A DNA stretch of 19,135 bases from Chrysochromulina tobinii. Lineage: Eukaryota > Haptophyta > Prymnesiales > Chrysochromulinaceae. The DNA lies in assembly GCA_001275005.1 (NCBI GenBank), contig JWZX01000998.1, positions 1 to 19,135 of the forward strand, given 5' to 3'. Within the stretch, counting starts at the first letter, position 1, and the number at the start of each line of letters is the position of its first letter. Position numbers and translations under genes: made by a program. Of this stretch, positions 1-7,212 are shown piece after piece. A model generated the notes under the pieces. That model saw nothing but the letters and a program-made list of their open reading frames with translations. It searched no databases and was not told the DNA's origin.

Positions 1-26
1 CCGCGGGCGCCGCCGCCGCGGGGGCA

Positions 27-63
<37 letters not shown>

Positions 64-250
64 TGCCAACAGCAGTCAGCATCGCGCCCATGTCCTTGCC
101 CTTGCAAAGCTTGGCAAAGAGCGTCGGCCAGTACGCCTCAACGGTCACGTTGGACGCCTTCAGGATCTTGCTGATGTTCTCCGCCGAGATCTCAAGACCC
201 TCGTCGTGCAGGATGAGGGCAGCGTACACGCAGGCAATCTCGGAGCCCAT
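1..250 (-). CDS. RPLP1: 60S acidic ribosomal protein P1 (partial, 3' end beyond window)
   Basis: This is the N-terminal 83 codons of a stalk protein of the large cytosolic ribosomal subunit; P1 pairs with P2 on P0 and helps recruit elongation factors. Read on the minus strand from ATG at 250, the protein starts MGSEIACVYAALILHDEGLE, continues with an ISAENISKILKASNV segment and YWPTLFAKLCKGKDMGAML, all characteristic of the P1 helical dimerisation domain (about residues 1-65). After TAVGS comes a run of 11 Gly codons (all GGC, 61-29) and then the start of an Ala/Pro hinge (AAPAAAAPA). The family's hinge is usually Ala-rich, so the long Gly run is a local oddity. The acidic C-terminal tail expected of P1 would lie left of position 1. 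No intron is visible in this part. The gene is divergent from the small gene to its right, so both may share a promoter in about 251-480. Identification is confident; the full length cannot be seen. Confidence 0.93.
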
Positions 251-483
251 CTTTCTTTACGGGTCTCTGTCTTCAATTACCTGCCAGGCGACGAGGGGAC
301 GGTGCGAGCGGGCTTAGTGTCGATGTGTCGATCAAGGGGGTCGACGGAGGGCTCGTCCGCGTGGGCGCAACGTCCGGCATGCCCAAGGGACGCCGCACGA
401 GCCGCCTAGGCGCGCCTCGGGACGGGGGCTTCGAGTGGCTTTCGCACCGCTGTGGGCGACGTGCCCAACTCTTCACAGATGAG
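251..483. promoter_or_regulatory. Divergent intergenic region between P1 and the small plus-strand gene
   Basis: About 230 bases separate the P1 start codon (250, minus) from the first plausible ATG of the plus-strand gene (484). The arrangement implies a shared or overlapping bidirectional promoter plus both 5' untranslated regions. I see no TATA box or other named motif. A possible splice acceptor (ttcacag, ending at 478) lies just before ATG 484, so part of this stretch could also be a 5'-UTR intron or an upstream exon. Confidence 0.35.
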
Positions 484-987
484 ATGAAAAGGGGCGAGGG
501 CCGTGGGCCTTTTGTGCAAGTCGGGCTCCTTGATATGTTCGCCGAGATGATGATGAACATGCGGGAGGGGCTGCTCGCCGTCGCGACGGGCGCGGTGGCC
601 GGTGGGTTCGCCAACTTCTTCATCCTCCGCAGGACGTGGCTCAATGCGCAGGCCCTCGGTGACCGCTCCGACGACTACGTCGTCGAGCTCCGCAAGCTGC
701 ACGGAAAGTACGATGACGTGCAGCGCGAACCGGTGCGCGCGCCGGGGCGTGAACCGCCCGCCGCCGTTGCTGCCCTTTGCTCCCCTCCGCCGCGGTTGCG
801 CTGCGCCTCAGAGTGGCAGCGCCAATCGCGAGCCCGCCAATCTTCCTGCTCATGCTCTCACGCTCGCTTCCGCCCACAGCGCATGGAGATGCCGAGCTTG
901 CTCGACCTTCGGCTGCGGCGCGACCTGTCAAACGCGTGGAACAGCTGGGTTGTCGGCTTTCACGCGGAGGCGAGCAGGTGGCTGTAG
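484..987 (+). CDS. Small two-exon protein with one hydrophobic segment, function unknown
   Basis: Not recognised. Proposed exons are 484-732 and 880-987, joined across a GT-AG intron of 147 nt. ATG 484 gives MKRGEGRGPF and about 118 residues; the internal ATG at 535 (MFAEMMMNMREGLL) gives about 102 and is an equally good start. Right after the second start comes a hydrophobic Gly/Ala-rich stretch, GLLAVATGAVAGGFANFFIL, which could be a single membrane helix, followed by RRTW and a charged helical region (DDYVVELRKLHGKYDDVQ). Exon 2 encodes RMEMPSLLDLRLRRDLSNAW and ends HAEASRWL before TAG at 985-987. The intron happens to be a multiple of three without stops, so retention would add 49 Arg/Pro/Ser-rich residues. 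A short positively flanked membrane segment fits a small organelle membrane protein, but that is a guess. The balanced composition of both exons, unlike the intron, is the main reason to believe the gene. Confidence 0.55.
   Translation: MKRGEGRGPFVQVGLLDMFAEMMMNMREGLLAVATGAVAGGFANFFILRRTWLNAQALGDRSDDYVVELRKLHGKYDDVQREPVRAPGREPPAAVAALCSPPPRLRCASEWQRQSRARQSSCSCSHARFRPQRMEMPSLLDLRLRRDLSNAWNSWVVGFHAEASRWL
733..879 (+). other. Predicted intron of the small plus-strand gene (GT-AG)
   Basis: The donor reads GAACCG|GTGCGCGC and the acceptor CGCCCACAG|CGCATG. Both boundaries fall between codons (phase 0). The intervening 147 nt translate without stops into a low-complexity Arg/Pro/Ala/Ser-rich peptide unlike the exons. 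An alternative donor GTGCAG at 718 is weaker. Confidence 0.5.
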
Positions 988-1187
988 TAGAGCAAAAGGG
1001 GCCGCATGGGCATTTTTAGCAGTCGCGATTGCACAGGCAGTCTCAGTGGGCATACTCTGTCACGGCATACACTTTAACACACACTGTGGGTTCATAACAA
1101 ACGTGATGTTTCGCCCGAAGCATCCATGGGCTCGATTTCTGAAGTGTGCAGAAGAGGACCAGAAACTGAACTTTCCAATTGGAACTT
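988..1187. other. Convergent 3' spacer, no gene seen
   Basis: This 200-nt stretch lies between the stop of the small plus-strand gene and the stop of the large minus-strand WD-repeat gene. It should hold both 3' untranslated regions. It is less GC-rich than its surroundings. I see no recognisable gene, repeat or canonical AATAAA signal. Confidence 0.4.
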
Positions 1188-4100
1188 TCACACCAGTGTC
1201 CCCTCCGGGTCCGGCGGAGCAATGCCCATGCCCGGGACGACGCCCAACGGCTCCAGGCTGCAAGGCTCGACAGGCGCCATATCGGGCGCATCCTGGACAG
1301 GCCTGGCCTGCTCCACCTCCTCGTCCTCCGAAACGTCCGGCTCGTCCTCCGCGGCTGGGATCGCGTCGTGCTGGGCAGGCTCGGGCTCGCGTTCCCACGG
1401 CAGATCGAAGAGACGCCCAACACGGCGTTGCGCTGGCGCCTCCGTCTTTCCCGCACCAGCGCCGCCTTCGTCCCTCGCCTCGAGCGGCTCAGTTTCGTGA
1501 CGGGTTTCGTCACCCCCTCCGAAGCGTGCCCACTCCCGCTCCGTCAATTCGTCAATTTCGGCGGGCGCGAGGGTGCACAGCGTCGTGAGAGCGCCCGCTC
1601 GATTCGCGTACACGACGCTCGCGCCCGCGACGGCGCCTCGCGCCCCTGCGTCGACCACCACCACCCCCCGCACCGCCTGATCGGAGACAGTGAGCCGTGC
1701 GGAAGGGGGGACGTTGAGGGAGCCAAACGGCGCCTCGGGCGGCGGAAGGGTGGCTATGAGCTCGAGCGTCATTCCGGGCACGCTCGACATACCGGCCGCC
1801 GCCGCTGCTGTGGCCGCTGTGGCCGCCGCCGCCGCCGCCGCGGCCGTCGGCGGCGCTTCCAGAGCACCCGCAGAGGCGGCAGAGCCAGCAGCGGCGGCTG
1901 CCCCGCCTCGACCTCCGCCGACGTCACCTCTCTCCGCACCTCTCCGAGTCCCCGAACCGATCTCGATCCCGATCTCGATCTCGAGGCCGAGCTCGGGGCC
2001 GAGCTCCCTTATCTCGGGGTCTGGGAGATGGCATCTCTCGGGGCGGAGCTCCCTTATCTCGGGGTCTGGGAGATGGCATCTCTCGGGGCGGAGCTCCCTT
2101 ATCTCGGGGTCTGGGAGATGGCATATCTCGGGGCGGAGCTCCCTTATCTCGGGGTCTGGGAGATGGCATATCTCGGGGCGGAGCTCCCTTATCTCGGGGT
2201 CTGGAAGATGGCATCTCTCGGGACGGAGCTCCCATACGGCGACGACGCCTCGCCGGTGGCCGGTCACTAGCATGCGCTCGCCACTCGAGCTGATCGACTC
2301 GAGAAGGTATTTGGCGCCCTCGACGAGTTTCGTCAGCGGGGCGGTGGAGGTGGAGGTGGAGGTTGAGGCGGTGGAGGTGGAGGTGGAGGCGGTGGAGGTG
2401 GAGGTGGAGGTGGTGGAGGTGGAGGAGGTGCGAGCGGCGCCATAAGTGGAATAGAAGCCATCATCAAGCTCCTCCGGCTCCTCCGCCTCCGCCGCCCCGC
2501 GCAGCTGCCACCCAGTGAACCAGGGCCGCGTGGCGAGAGCGGCGGCGTACGAGACTGAGGCGATTCGGCAAGGGCCAGAGGCACTCATCCGATGCACGTG
2601 CAGACAAAAGTCACGCGCACCGGCGCTCACGACCAGCACAGCAGGCGGCCATGCCGCTCGAGATGTCGCGTGGCCGGAGGAGGCGGCGTAGGTGGCGGAG
2701 GTGGCGGCGGCGGGGGGGGCGGAGACGGTGCTGGCCACGGTGCCAGTGACGAACGCCACCGCCCCGATACTTTGTGCGTGCGGTGACGCGAAGGGACGGG
2801 GCTGTTCGCCCAACACGGCGTCTATTGGAGTCGGCGCAGCGGCGGTATGGCCACTGGCCCATCGCATCGTCATCACACGAGACGTCGCCGCAGACTGGTG
2901 CCCAGGCTGGTGCCCTAAGGCATCGAGCCCAGAGTTGCTGCCCAGTCGCCACAGGCAGAGCTCGCCGGCACTGTCGGCGCTCACGCCGACGCCCAGGCCT
3001 TCGTGCGTCGCCCATGCCTCCAGAGGCGCGATCTCGGCGATCTCGGCGATCTCGGCCTGATCTCGGCGTGATCTCGGCGTGCTCCGGAGGAGCTCGGAGG
3101 TTATGCGACCCGACGCCAGCTGCAACCCCTCGCAATCGCCACTGACGAACCCGAGCTTCCACAGCTCGCTCGTGGAGGTGGCGGCCGCACCGGCAGTGGC
3201 GGGCCGATGCAGGCTGACTACCTCGGAGGCAGACGTCCACCCTAGCCCAACGGCGCCCCAGCCCTGAGCAAAGCAATGCTGCCACCGCGGCGGCCGGGCG
3301 TGCGCACCGCCAGCACTACCCGCCCTACCGCCTGTTGTCGCCGCCGCAGCGGCCTCATCGTCCGCGCCGCGCGCGTCGAACACCAACACCATCGGAGGTG
3401 TGAACACCATCGTAGGTGCGGCGAGGACGGAGGAGGAGGTGGCGGCGGCGGCGGTGGCAGCGGAGGCGGCGGTGGCAGCGGAGGCTGAGGAGGCGGCGGC
3501 GGTGGCAGAGGCAGCGGTGGCAGAGGCGGCGGCGGCGGCGGAGGCAGAGGCGGCGGTTGTCTGCTCAGCCTCGCGGCCAGCGACAGTCACAGCAAGCCAG
3601 CCAGCAGACGAGAGAGCCAGTGAATCGATCGCCAAGGGAGTGGCGGCCGCCGGTGAAACGTTCGACGCCATCGTCGACGCAGGAGCCGCCGCCGTTGCAA
3701 ACGTCGCTAGCCGCACCCCGCGTCCCGCATGCCACATCTCCACGTGCCCGTGCGCTGTGGCGTGGCACACGCGCTGATCGCCCGCGCTAGCGAGGCGGCC
3801 GGGCGCGGCATGCGGGTATGAGTGATGCCGCTCGTAGCTGTTCAGGGGCACGAAGCCGTACACGGCGCGCGAGGCCCGCCAGCGCGCCAGCGCCCGAGCA
3901 TCAAGCCGCCTGCGGTACGCAGCCGAGGTGACAACGGCGCTCGCGAGGGCGCGGAGCGTGCGGCACGTTGCCGCCGCTAAGCGAAGCGTGCGTGGCTCCT
4001 CACAGTGTGCGAGGACCATCCGAAGCTGCGCTGGGGCCAACAGCCGCTCCAGTTGCGCTGAACACGGATGCAGGTTGGCCGCGCTGACCCGCACGCCCTC

Positions 4101-4229
4101 GCCCGTCGTCGTGACGCGCACGGCCCAGCGCTCGCCGTGCTCGGAAAGGAGCTGCGCTTCGCACTCGTTGAGCTCGGGCCGTTTGCTCAGGCCTCGGATG
4201 GTCACGCGCGCACCGACTGCGACGCGCAT
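1188..4229 (-). CDS. F-box-like / WD-repeat protein with in-frame minisatellites
   Basis: This is a single-exon 1013-residue protein from ATG at 4229. Residues about 8-54 (GARVTIRGLSKRPELN... then VSAANLHP) resemble the small RPELNG-type beta domain common in algal proteins. Residues about 58-118 (LLAPAQLRMVLAHC, LAAATCRTLRALA) are a Leu/Ala helical region resembling an F-box. WD-like blades follow: HGHVEMWHAGRGVRLATF near 160, SADSAGELCLWRLGS mid-protein and TGHRRGVVAVWEL near 655. Low-complexity insertions break the propeller: an Ala/Ser/Thr tract, a Ser-Thr tract and a 15-residue repeat (RPERCHLPDPEIREL) in five copies immediately after VAVWEL. The C-terminus is acidic and Pro-rich. If the F-box is real, it would be an SCF substrate receptor, but F-boxes are hard to call by eye. 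All repeats keep the frame over 3 kb, which strongly supports coding. Long open frames on the opposite strand are by-products of the same repeats and high GC. Confidence 0.75.
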   Translation of the reverse strand: MRVAVGARVTIRGLSKRPELNECEAQLLSEHGERWAVRVTTTGEGVRVSAANLHPCSAQLERLLAPAQLRMVLAHCEEPRTLRLAAATCRTLRALASAVVTSAAYRRRLDARALARWRASRAVYGFVPLNSYERHHSYPHAAPGRLASAGDQRVCHATAHGHVEMWHAGRGVRLATFATAAAPASTMASNVSPAAATPLAIDSLALSSAGWLAVTVAGREAEQTTAASASAAAAASATAASATAAASSASAATAASAATAAAATSSSVLAAPTMVFTPPMVLVFDARGADDEAAAAATTGGRAGSAGGAHARPPRWQHCFAQGWGAVGLGWTSASEVVSLHRPATAGAAATSTSELWKLGFVSGDCEGLQLASGRITSELLRSTPRSRRDQAEIAEIAEIAPLEAWATHEGLGVGVSADSAGELCLWRLGSNSGLDALGHQPGHQSAATSRVMTMRWASGHTAAAPTPIDAVLGEQPRPFASPHAQSIGAVAFVTGTVASTVSAPPAAATSATYAASSGHATSRAAWPPAVLVVSAGARDFCLHVHRMSASGPCRIASVSYAAALATRPWFTGWQLRGAAEAEEPEELDDGFYSTYGAARTSSTSTTSTSTSTASTSTSTASTSTSTSTAPLTKLVEGAKYLLESISSSGERMLVTGHRRGVVAVWELRPERCHLPDPEIRELRPEICHLPDPEIRELRPEICHLPDPEIRELRPERCHLPDPEIRELRPERCHLPDPEIRELGPELGLEIEIGIEIGSGTRRGAERGDVGGGRGGAAAAAGSAASAGALEAPPTAAAAAAAATAATAAAAAGMSSVPGMTLELIATLPPPEAPFGSLNVPPSARLTVSDQAVRGVVVVDAGARGAVAGASVVYANRAGALTTLCTLAPAEIDELTEREWARFGGGDETRHETEPLEARDEGGAGAGKTEAPAQRRVGRLFDLPWEREPEPAQHDAIPAAEDEPDVSEDEEVEQARPVQDAPDMAPVEPCSLEPLGVVPGMGIAPPDPEGTLV
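2001..2235. repeat. 45-bp minisatellite inside the WD-repeat gene
   Basis: Five near-identical 45-bp units start at 2001, 2046, 2091, 2136 and 2181 (each beginning gagctcccttatctc), with a partial sixth at 2226. On the coding (minus) strand each unit encodes 15 residues, RPE(R/I)CHLPDPEIREL. Differences between units are single bases, so the expansion is recent. GC-rich hexamer-like repeats (gatctcgatc) extend to about 1950. Confidence 0.95.
2338..2430. repeat. GTGGAG/GAGGTG-type microsatellite coding for a Ser-Thr tract
   Basis: The plus strand is a run of ggaggtggaggtgg units interrupted by gcg triplets. In the coding frame of the WD-repeat gene on the minus strand it gives (Ser-Thr)n with occasional Ala, directly upstream of APLTKLVEGAKYLLE. 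Unit length is 6 bp, so copy-number change preserves frame. Confidence 0.9.
3425..3560. repeat. Imperfect GGCGGTGGCA-type repeat coding for an Ala/Ser/Thr tract
   Basis: A purine/GC-rich imperfect trinucleotide-based repeat. On the minus strand it encodes the ASATAASATAA-type low-complexity segment of the WD-repeat protein. It reads open in several frames because it lacks A/T-rich triplets. Confidence 0.85.
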
Positions 4230-4483
4230 AGTTCTGCACCAGGCGTGAACAATGCGAGCGAGCGCTTCCGTCGGTTGTCTGCTGTTTATGTATAGACTTG
4301 ACTGACTCTATAGTCGGAACTATGTTGTATGTAGATAAATCGTACTATAAACATAAGTAGGAAGGTCGGAGGCACCAACCCAAAGAGACAGACCAAGTCA
4401 GAGTCATCACACTGTGACTCCTACTACATATCGTCGACTCCGACGACGCAGCAAACAATACTGCGCTCGAGCAATCAATCTCT
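4230..4483. promoter_or_regulatory. Spacer upstream of the WD-repeat gene, downstream of the glycosyltransferase
   Basis: The 254-nt spacer between two minus-strand genes holds the promoter/5'-UTR of the WD-repeat gene and the 3'-UTR of the glycosyltransferase. The part 4285-4360 is A/T-rich (ctatagtcggaactatg, gataaatcgtactataaac), in sharp contrast with the GC-rich gene to its left. A TATA-like core is possible but unproven. Confidence 0.35.
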
Positions 4484-5632
4484 TTACCCTCTTGTGTCCC
4501 GGATGCAGCAGGCAGACTTGAATTGACTGACAACCGCCGCAGGAGCTGTGAGTGAGAGGTTCGCGAGTGATGCTGCTGAGCATCGCCATGGCTGCTGTCC
4601 TCGTACAAAAGCTGGCGACGCATTGCCCGACAAATTGATTGGGTTCAAGCGATCAACGCTCTCAAATATGGCCATTATGAGCTGCCGGCCAGTAGGGATC
4701 CACTCTGCGCTGCTGCGCATACGCTCAAGCGGGATCTCGAATTCGTTCTTGATGGCCATCGTGTGCAGTAGCCACGCGTTCTGTGCAATCAGGCCTCGAA
4801 TGATTTGGTCAGGAGCCGACTTGAAGTCGTACTCCAAGGCCGGCCCTGCAGCGTTCGACAGACTACGATTGGTACCAAAAAGGACCGTCACAAAGTCGGG
4901 CGAGCACATAAACGGCCTGGGTCCATAGCAATTTCTGAGTATGGACACCCGCTCGTCCATCGTGTGCTTGTTCATCGTGTTGTTGAATTGTGGAAGGTTG
5001 TCCCAGTGCCCGTGCATCAAGTTGTAATACCAGATGTTCAGAGCGCCCTGGTCCTGGTTGAATATTCTGGACGACCCTTTCCCGACCCGTTGGCGGTGTT
5101 GCCATTGGAGCAGAGACCGTACCAGGATACCGTTGCGCATGATCAACAGGCCACCCTGGATCGGACCTTGCGGTGGAGGCATAAACCCAAAATGGCTTCG
5201 CTCGCGACTCACGACCAACGACGTACGATTCCCGTAGGCATACTCGCGGTGCCCGTGGGGAAAATCGCAACGGGGCAAGTCGCCCTGCTCAAGCAGCATC
5301 CATGATGCAATGCTGTGCTCCCAATTGATCACTGCCGTGTCTGCGTCAACCAGCACTACGCACGTGTAGCCAAGCGTAAACAATACATCGCAATCTTCGT
5401 ACCGGGACCAAAATGATGCGATCGCGTCCATATTGTCGTTGCTTATCACCGCATGGTCATACCCATGGAAGGCTGTGTAGCGGCGCCAGCGTGGCATGGT
5501 GTAGTTGCACAGCCAGTAACCTCCGCTGCAATATGAAAGGACAATGGTGTCCGAGATGCGCACCAGCAGCGGCAGCTCCTCCCGCGCAATATCGAAGCTC
5601 CGTCCTCGAGCAGTATGATACGCGTCGTGCAT
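4484..5632 (-). CDS. GT34-like (GMA12/MNN10-type) glycosyltransferase
   Basis: The 382-residue product from ATG at 5632 resembles nucleotide-sugar-dependent transferases of the galactosyl/alpha-mannosyl GT34 type. Visible landmarks: an opening beta strand TIVLSYCSGGYW (about 29-40), WRRYTAFHGYDHAVIS (49-64), the FWSRYEDCD stretch, the metal-binding DxD in VVLVDADTAV (DAD at 96-98), QGGLLIMRNG (159-168) and FNQDQGALNIWYYN (191-204). These occur in the expected family order. No signal anchor is seen at the N-terminus, although Golgi enzymes of this type normally have one. The frame stays open upstream to about 5760 without another ATG, so either the anchor is on an unseen upstream exon or the protein is soluble or truncated. 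Codon use is markedly less GC-rich than neighbouring genes, which may mean transfer or a different age. Acceptor and donor sugars cannot be inferred. Confidence 0.75.
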   Translation of the reverse strand: MHDAYHTARGRSFDIAREELPLLVRISDTIVLSYCSGGYWLCNYTMPRWRRYTAFHGYDHAVISNDNMDAIASFWSRYEDCDVLFTLGYTCVVLVDADTAVINWEHSIASWMLLEQGDLPRCDFPHGHREYAYGNRTSLVVSRERSHFGFMPPPQGPIQGGLLIMRNGILVRSLLQWQHRQRVGKGSSRIFNQDQGALNIWYYNLMHGHWDNLPQFNNTMNKHTMDERVSILRNCYGPRPFMCSPDFVTVLFGTNRSLSNAAGPALEYDFKSAPDQIIRGLIAQNAWLLHTMAIKNEFEIPLERMRSSAEWIPTGRQLIMAIFESVDRLNPINLSGNASPAFVRGQQPWRCSAASLANLSLTAPAAVVSQFKSACCIRDTRG

Positions 5633-5884
5633 GTTGGTAGATGTTGCTCTGAGGACGGAGCGACGGAAGAGTCGCGTCCACGCGTCGGTCGCGACACCGT
5701 CCCCGCGTTTTTGTACGCGGGGAAGTTGACATAGTGTTTTTTTTGCGAAGCAGCTCGAAAAAAAAAATTATGTGCAGTTCAACTATTCGACCGTTTATTC
5801 AAATGATTGAAAGAGACCAAAACCCTTCTTTGGGGGTCTTTTTCCCCTAGATTGAATCTGAAAGTCCTTTGATGCGCGAACTGT
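5633..5884. other. A/T-rich spacer with homopolymer runs
   Basis: Between the glycosyltransferase start and the next remnant lies an A/T-rich stretch with an 8-T run (about 5737-5744) and a 10-A run (about 5758-5767), followed by agaccaaaacccttctttggggg. It probably holds the glycosyltransferase promoter. No gene is supported here. Confidence 0.4.
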
Positions 5885-6610
5885 GGGGAAACTCTCTGTG
5901 GGAATCTCGAGAACGTGTCACGAGGTCGGCAACAAGCCTTTGTCTGCGTCGCATCTGCAGGCGCAAAAGGCTACCGCAGCTGAGCGTGAGGGGCCGCCTG
6001 ACGAGGACGACACTGTCTGGAACGTGGACGCAGATGAAGAGTTTGGCGCCTCAGCGCCAAGACGTGCAGGTTTGAACATCGTCCTCGCCAAAGGGCGCGG
6101 CGACGCAGGCTTCAGGCAGAGCGGCCGAGGACTGATCAGTGTCCACTCGACGGTCGAGCCCGACGAGCGAGCGTACGCGCTCGAAGCATACATGAATGCG
6201 ATCTTCGCCCGGGCCGACGCCGAGCGGCAGCCGGTCGCGAGGGCAACTCGCGCTGTGTGCTGCTCGTGGCGTGCTCGTGGCGTGCTCGTGCCGCCAATGC
6301 CAGCGACGTGCAGGAGGTGCACACGACGCGCATGGAGGCAGGGTACGAAGGCTCTCGATGGGGCAATCTGTTGCGCGTCCTCGCTGTCGGCGCAGTCGAT
6401 CCCGATGGCGCGCCAAAGCCCGCGGAGCTGGTCGGACGCATCTACGTCGAGTTCGAGAACGCTGAGGCTGCGGGCCGAGTGCGCGCGCTCGATGGATGGA
6501 CGCTTCTGTGCCCGATGACGCGCCCATGCCCGCGGAGCAGGTCGGACGCATTTTTACGTGTACGAGGACGCAAAGGCTGCGGTTGAGTGCGCGCGCGCTT
6601 TGACGCTGTA
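5885..6610 (+). pseudogene. Degenerate RNA-recognition (UHM-like) gene remnant with internal duplication
   Basis: Protein-like fragments lie in different plus-strand frames. About 5960-6235 encodes an acidic stretch (PDEDDTVWNVDADEE) and SVHSTVEPDERAYALEAYMN in one frame. About 6257-6490 continues in another frame with ASDVQEVHTTRMEAGYEG, then GNLLRVLAV and VGRIYVEFENAEAAGRVRAL, the last resembling the RNP1-like strand and final helix of a U2AF-homology-type RRM of splicing factors. An 11-bp tandem duplication (gctcgtggcgt, about 6271-6292) sits near the frame change. A diverged second copy of the RRM half begins at 6511, offset by 110 bp, and is itself frameshifted within GRIF/YVYEDAKAAVE. 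The first frame has no ATG near its beginning. I therefore call it a broken gene, though an unrecognised small intron could rescue the first part. Confidence 0.5.
6401..6603 (+). repeat. Diverged 110-bp-offset tandem duplication of the RRM half
   Basis: The segment starting cccgatggcgcgccaaagcc at 6401 is repeated with substitutions starting at 6511 (cccgatgacgcgcccatgcc). Shared landmarks are cccgcggag, ggtcggacgcat, the gaggac/gagaac block and gagtgcgcgcgc. The 110-bp offset is not a multiple of three, so the second copy is out of frame with the first. Confidence 0.8.
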
Positions 6611-6986
6611 CCGGTACTGGTGTTAATTATTATATATTAAATGCTGCCAGCAAAAATTTTTTTTTTTTTCTGCCGCGTGACATAGTGCGTTTCATTTTAT
6701 CCATAGGTTCCTATCTGTTCCTTTCGAGAAAAGTTCCGGAAAACATAAAGAGTTAAAGTTGTGAATCAGCGCGTGCGCACGCGCCGCGCCGCGCCGCGCC
6801 GCGCCACGCGTCGTTGTGATCAACTTCTCGACCACACGCATGCGCGCGGCGGGCGCCGGACGCGAGTTCTGCACACTCGCTCTACACACTACAGCTCAGT
6901 CGCTCCGCGCCGTCCTCGTTCGATCAGGCCCCGCTCGCCCCGGCGAACCTCGGCCGCCCCTCTCGCCTCTCGCTGCTGCCCTCGCC
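6611..6986. other. Spacer with A/T block, T-run and GCCGC pentamer repeat
   Basis: An A/T-rich block (ttaattattatatattaaa), a long T run (about 6656-6670) and ttttatccataggttcc are followed by a (gccgc)n pentamer array at about 6782-6806. The rest has open frames without protein-like composition. I see no supported gene here on either strand. Confidence 0.5.
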
Positions 6987-7118
6987 TCACAAGAAGAGCT
7001 CGAGTTCCGTGCGCTCATACTTGTTGAGCACGTCGTCGCCAATGCGCGGGTAGCAGGGTATGAGCGCGGGCTGGGCGCCAATGTACAGGTTGTTCGAACA
7101 GGCGGAGGACAGGCGGAG
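6987..7118 (-). CDS. Candidate alternative 3' terminal exon of the Ser/Pro-rich gene
   Basis: On the minus strand, after a good acceptor (GTGCACAG|CTC, AG at 7120-7119), a 43-codon frame reads LRLSSACSNNLYIGAQPALI, PCYPRIGDDVLNKYERTELE and LFL before TGA at 6989-6987. The composition is strikingly protein-like compared with surrounding low-complexity frames. An upstream stop in the same frame (TAG just before GAACCT) means it must be a spliced exon. A phase-compatible donor exists in the preceding exon (CCG|GTGACG, intron 7341-7119, 223 nt), which would replace the last 42 residues of the 7213-ending form. The donor is only moderate, so the joining is uncertain. Confidence 0.4.
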   Translation of the reverse strand, partial: LRLSSACSNNLYIGAQPALIPCYPRIGDDVLNKYERTELELFL

Positions 7119-7170
7119 CTGTGCACGTCCCTTCCGCCTTCGCGCCAAGCGCGGCGTAGGTTCCTACACG

Positions 7171-7206
7171 GAGCTCGAACACGAGCTCGAACATGAGCTC
7201 GAACAC
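7171..7206. repeat. 12-bp tandem repeat, three copies
   Basis: Three units of gagctcgaacac (the second with t for c near its end) lie just beyond the stop of the Ser/Pro-rich gene at 7213. They fall in the predicted alternative intron or in the 3'-UTR, depending on the splice form. Each unit holds a SacI-type palindrome gagctc. Confidence 0.9.
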
Positions 7207-7212
7207 ATCTCA

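Noticed and set aside
602-1588. 328-codon plus-strand open frame overlapping the small gene and the WD-repeat gene end
   Set aside because: Arg/Pro/Ala-rich composition, no motif, crosses the predicted intron and the convergent spacer; better explained by high GC.
1179-2445. Long plus-strand open frames (363 and 251 codons) through the minisatellite
   Set aside because: They are antisense to the WD-repeat gene, are open only because the 45-bp unit lacks stops in several frames, and encode Arg/Pro-rich or purely repetitive peptides.
6816-7196. 126-codon plus-strand open frame
   Set aside because: Overlaps the more protein-like minus-strand exon 6987-7118 and has Arg/Ala-rich low-information sequence.
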